DNA of 64,000 nt from Lineus longissimus (taxonomy: Eukaryota > Nemertea > Pilidiophora > Heteronemertea > Lineidae). The notes below the pieces were generated by a model that was not told the origin of the DNA, searched no databases, and saw only the letters and a program-made list of their open reading frames with translations. The position numbers and the translations under genes are program-made. Below, one piece after another: positions 62,417 through 64,000 of the stretch (positions are counted from its first letter, which is position 1; every line of letters starts with the position of its first letter). The stretch spans positions 16,623,292 through 16,687,291 of the forward strand of contig NC_088312.1 of NCBI RefSeq assembly GCF_910592395.1, in the 5' to 3' direction.

Positions 62417-62767
62417 CGTTTTGACATATAAATAATTTTTTAAACAATTAATTTTCAGTTTTCAAGTTTCATTTTAATCACACCATTCGATCTACTTTTG
62501 GCTAGCCCATTGTATTACTATGGCTATATCAGTGGCTCCATTGAAAGAATGTAGGAAATTAGCGCCACCTATTTTCAATACCCCCAAACCCTGAACTTAT
62601 CACAGTCAACCCACAACGAATTTTTTACAGTTTGAAGTGTTAGGTTAGAACTTTATTATGTCCAAAGCGTTCATACCAACGAAACGTTGGGGCAAAGTTA
62701 TGAGCCCGGACATTCAGTCTATTTAAATGGTAAATGCATTGGCTTTTCATTACAGGTACGTGACCAT
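62417..62767 (+). repeat. 350-bp direct repeat C, copy 2
   Basis: About 88-90 percent identical to 61729-62086. The exon-like part differs: the first codons are kept (MSKAF) but the frame meets a TAA in front of the donor-like ATG|GTAAAT. Confidence 0.6.
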
Positions 62768-62786
62768 AGCGAGGTTCTTTACACCA

Positions 62787-62960
62787 TAAGGCCGGCTTTC
62801 CATTCGACCGTTTTAGCGCGCGAAATCGTTCACTGAAAAGTCGACTTAATAGATTTCCCTTGAGGCGTTTCCATGAACGCCTTTCTGCAGTCTAAATGGA
62901 CAATGCATTTTATATGACTTTTCGGCGGACGATTTCGTGCGCTAAAATGGAAAGCTGGTG
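62787..62960. mobile_element. Foldback MITE
   Basis: CCGGCTTTCCATTCGACCG and TTTTAGCGCGCGAAATCG at the left match the inverse of CCAGCTTTCCATTTTAGCGC and ACGAAATCG at the right. Terminal repeats of about 40 bp with one gap. Confidence 0.65.
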
Positions 62961-63410
62961 TCATACTCGCACAGTCGGCGCTTTGTCAGGTGATTACTGT
63001 CAAGGATGACCGTCTTCTGTGGGTGACAATGACATTTCACAAAAGTTATTTTACAGGGCGACGGCTAGTGTTGCAAAGTAACCCAGATTCGTTATAGTGT
63101 TGGGGGTGAGAGCACTAACTTGCCCCCGAGTCAAATTTGCTAGTATGTATACCGCCTTTTTTGCTTAGAAAAACTGCTTATATATTATTTCGCAGTTAGG
63201 TTTTTTTGTAACTCTATCTCCGTCTTTATTCTTAGCTCGAATGACGTGATATTTGGCATATCCCAAAGACTTGATTTTCCATATAAGAGTTTTAAACTTT
63301 TCAGTTGACAGTAATGAAAATGCTTTCATGAGTAACTATGGTGTCTGGTTTTTCTTGTTGTAAAGTTTCCAAAGTCTTATAATAATGTAAACTGATAGAT
63401 CTGGAAACAT
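62961..63410. other. AT-rich stretch 3' of the endonuclease gene
   Basis: No gene supported. It may hold the 3' end of the mobile element that encodes the endonuclease domain to the right. Confidence 0.35.
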
Positions 63411-64000
63411 TTATATCAATTTCACCTCTAAAAAGACGAAATCGTGGTCTGAAAAGTAACAGTCTTTGACATAAACTTTCAACTTTGAACTTGGTACGTT
63501 AGTGTAGATATGATCCAGTTTTGATCCATAATCAGTTGTTGGGCTATTGACAATTTGTCTGAGATTTAAGCTACATAACGCTGTTTCTAACTTATTTGAA
63601 GATTTGTTCTTGATATCTATATTAAAGTCTCCGCACACTATTGTTGGGATTGAAAGATTCACCTTTTGAAGGCACATTTTCAAGTTTTCAATGAATTTAT
63701 CTATCGGTGTTGTAGCTTCCGCTCTGTATGCTGTTACAATGTTTAAAACACATGATTTGAATGGAACGATAGTACACAGAAGGATTTCTATTTGTTGTGA
63801 AATATCGGGAATCTTGTAAGGTCGTAACATTGACTTTGCAACTGTCATGATTCCACCTTTTGAATGCATACCAAGAAGTGGACGCTCATGACGTAGAACA
63901 CAGTAATCACTCTTGATCAGATAGTCTGTATCAATGGCTTGATTACATTTCAAGAATGTTTCTGTGAAGCAATATAAATCAATATTCTTGATCGCTGGGT
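63411..64000 (-). CDS. EEP endonuclease domain, 5' end beyond window
   Basis: The frame is open from the right window edge to TGA/TAA at 63411. The catalytic blocks of an exonuclease-endonuclease-phosphatase fold are in order: CFTETFLK (Glu), SKGGIMTVAK, TIVCGDFNIDI, GSKLDHIYTN and CYFSDHDFVFLEV (Asp-His). The protein ends nine residues after the SDH block. A LINE would continue into RT, so a Helentron C-terminus or a stand-alone nuclease is more likely. No lesion is visible. Confidence 0.75.
   Translation of the reverse strand, partial: PAIKNIDLYCFTETFLKCNQAIDTDYLIKSDYCVLRHERPLLGMHSKGGIMTVAKSMLRPYKIPDISQQIEILLCTIVPFKSCVLNIVTAYRAEATTPIDKFIENLKMCLQKVNLSIPTIVCGDFNIDIKNKSSNKLETALCSLNLRQIVNSPTTDYGSKLDHIYTNVPSSKLKVYVKDCYFSDHDFVFLEVKLI

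Noticed and set aside
61977-62424. Overlapping plus ORFs of 80 and 112 codons
   Set aside because: Only the first 24 codons are repeated and followed by a donor-like site; the rest is AT-rich with no motif, so I treat the region as a duplicated exon-like block, not a gene.

Overview
The window looks like a stretch of a large, AT-rich, transposon-laden metazoan genome, probably a marine invertebrate. The evidence is spliced genes with GT/AG introns, Polinton/Maverick-like genes, a Helitron that also carries an endonuclease domain, a Ngaro-like tyrosine-recombinase retroelement, an envelope-bearing Ty3/Gypsy-like element, piggyBac elements with TTAA target sites and many foldback MITEs. I cannot name the species. 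I saw no rRNA, tRNA or CRISPR array. Nearly every recognisable gene belongs to a mobile element, and most are broken by single stops or frameshifts. The one convincing non-transposon gene is a four-exon OB-fold (RPA1-like) gene at 55.3-58.7 kb.

Layout. 0-2 kb: a SANT/Myb-like ORF and a coiled-coil ORF with a stop. 2.5-4.2 kb: a decayed Polinton major capsid gene. 4.2-12.1 kb: a mosaic of LTR retroelements (Gag fragment, integrase C-terminus with chromodomain, broken envelope gene, two copies of one LTR) and a Harbinger-type MITE. 12.7-16.4 kb: piggyBac element 1 with TIRs and TTAA, transposase broken by one TGA. 18.0-27.0 kb: a Polinton/adintovirus-like block on the minus strand (protease, capsid C-terminal fragment, two small virion-type proteins, packaging ATPase, broken integrase with an internal duplication, zinc-finger/acidic protein, deoxynucleoside kinase, two small genes); no DNA polymerase B was seen. 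27.2-29.8 kb: piggyBac element 2, nearly intact.

31.8-50.8 kb is a nest of three mobile elements, all read on the minus strand. A Helitron-like gene (protease-like N-terminus, Arg/Asp-rich repeats, zinc/DUF6570-like region, HUH-Y2 Rep, Pif1 helicase, endonuclease) has a 12-kb interval between its Rep and helicase parts that behaves as an intron. That interval holds an 11.6-kb DNA transposon with an unnamed DDE-like transposase and ACGTATGTCA subterminal repeats. One intron of that transposase gene holds a Ngaro-like retroelement with four open reading frames (SGNH hydrolase, Gag, RT-RNase H, tyrosine recombinase). 50.8-64 kb is gene-poor: MITEs, hairpins and duplicated repeats surround the OB-fold gene, and an endonuclease-domain gene runs off the right edge.

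Functionally the units are independent selfish elements. The linked logic is within each one: capsid, protease, ATPase and integrase in the Polinton block; Rep, helicase and endonuclease in the Helitron; Gag, RT and recombinase in the Ngaro unit.
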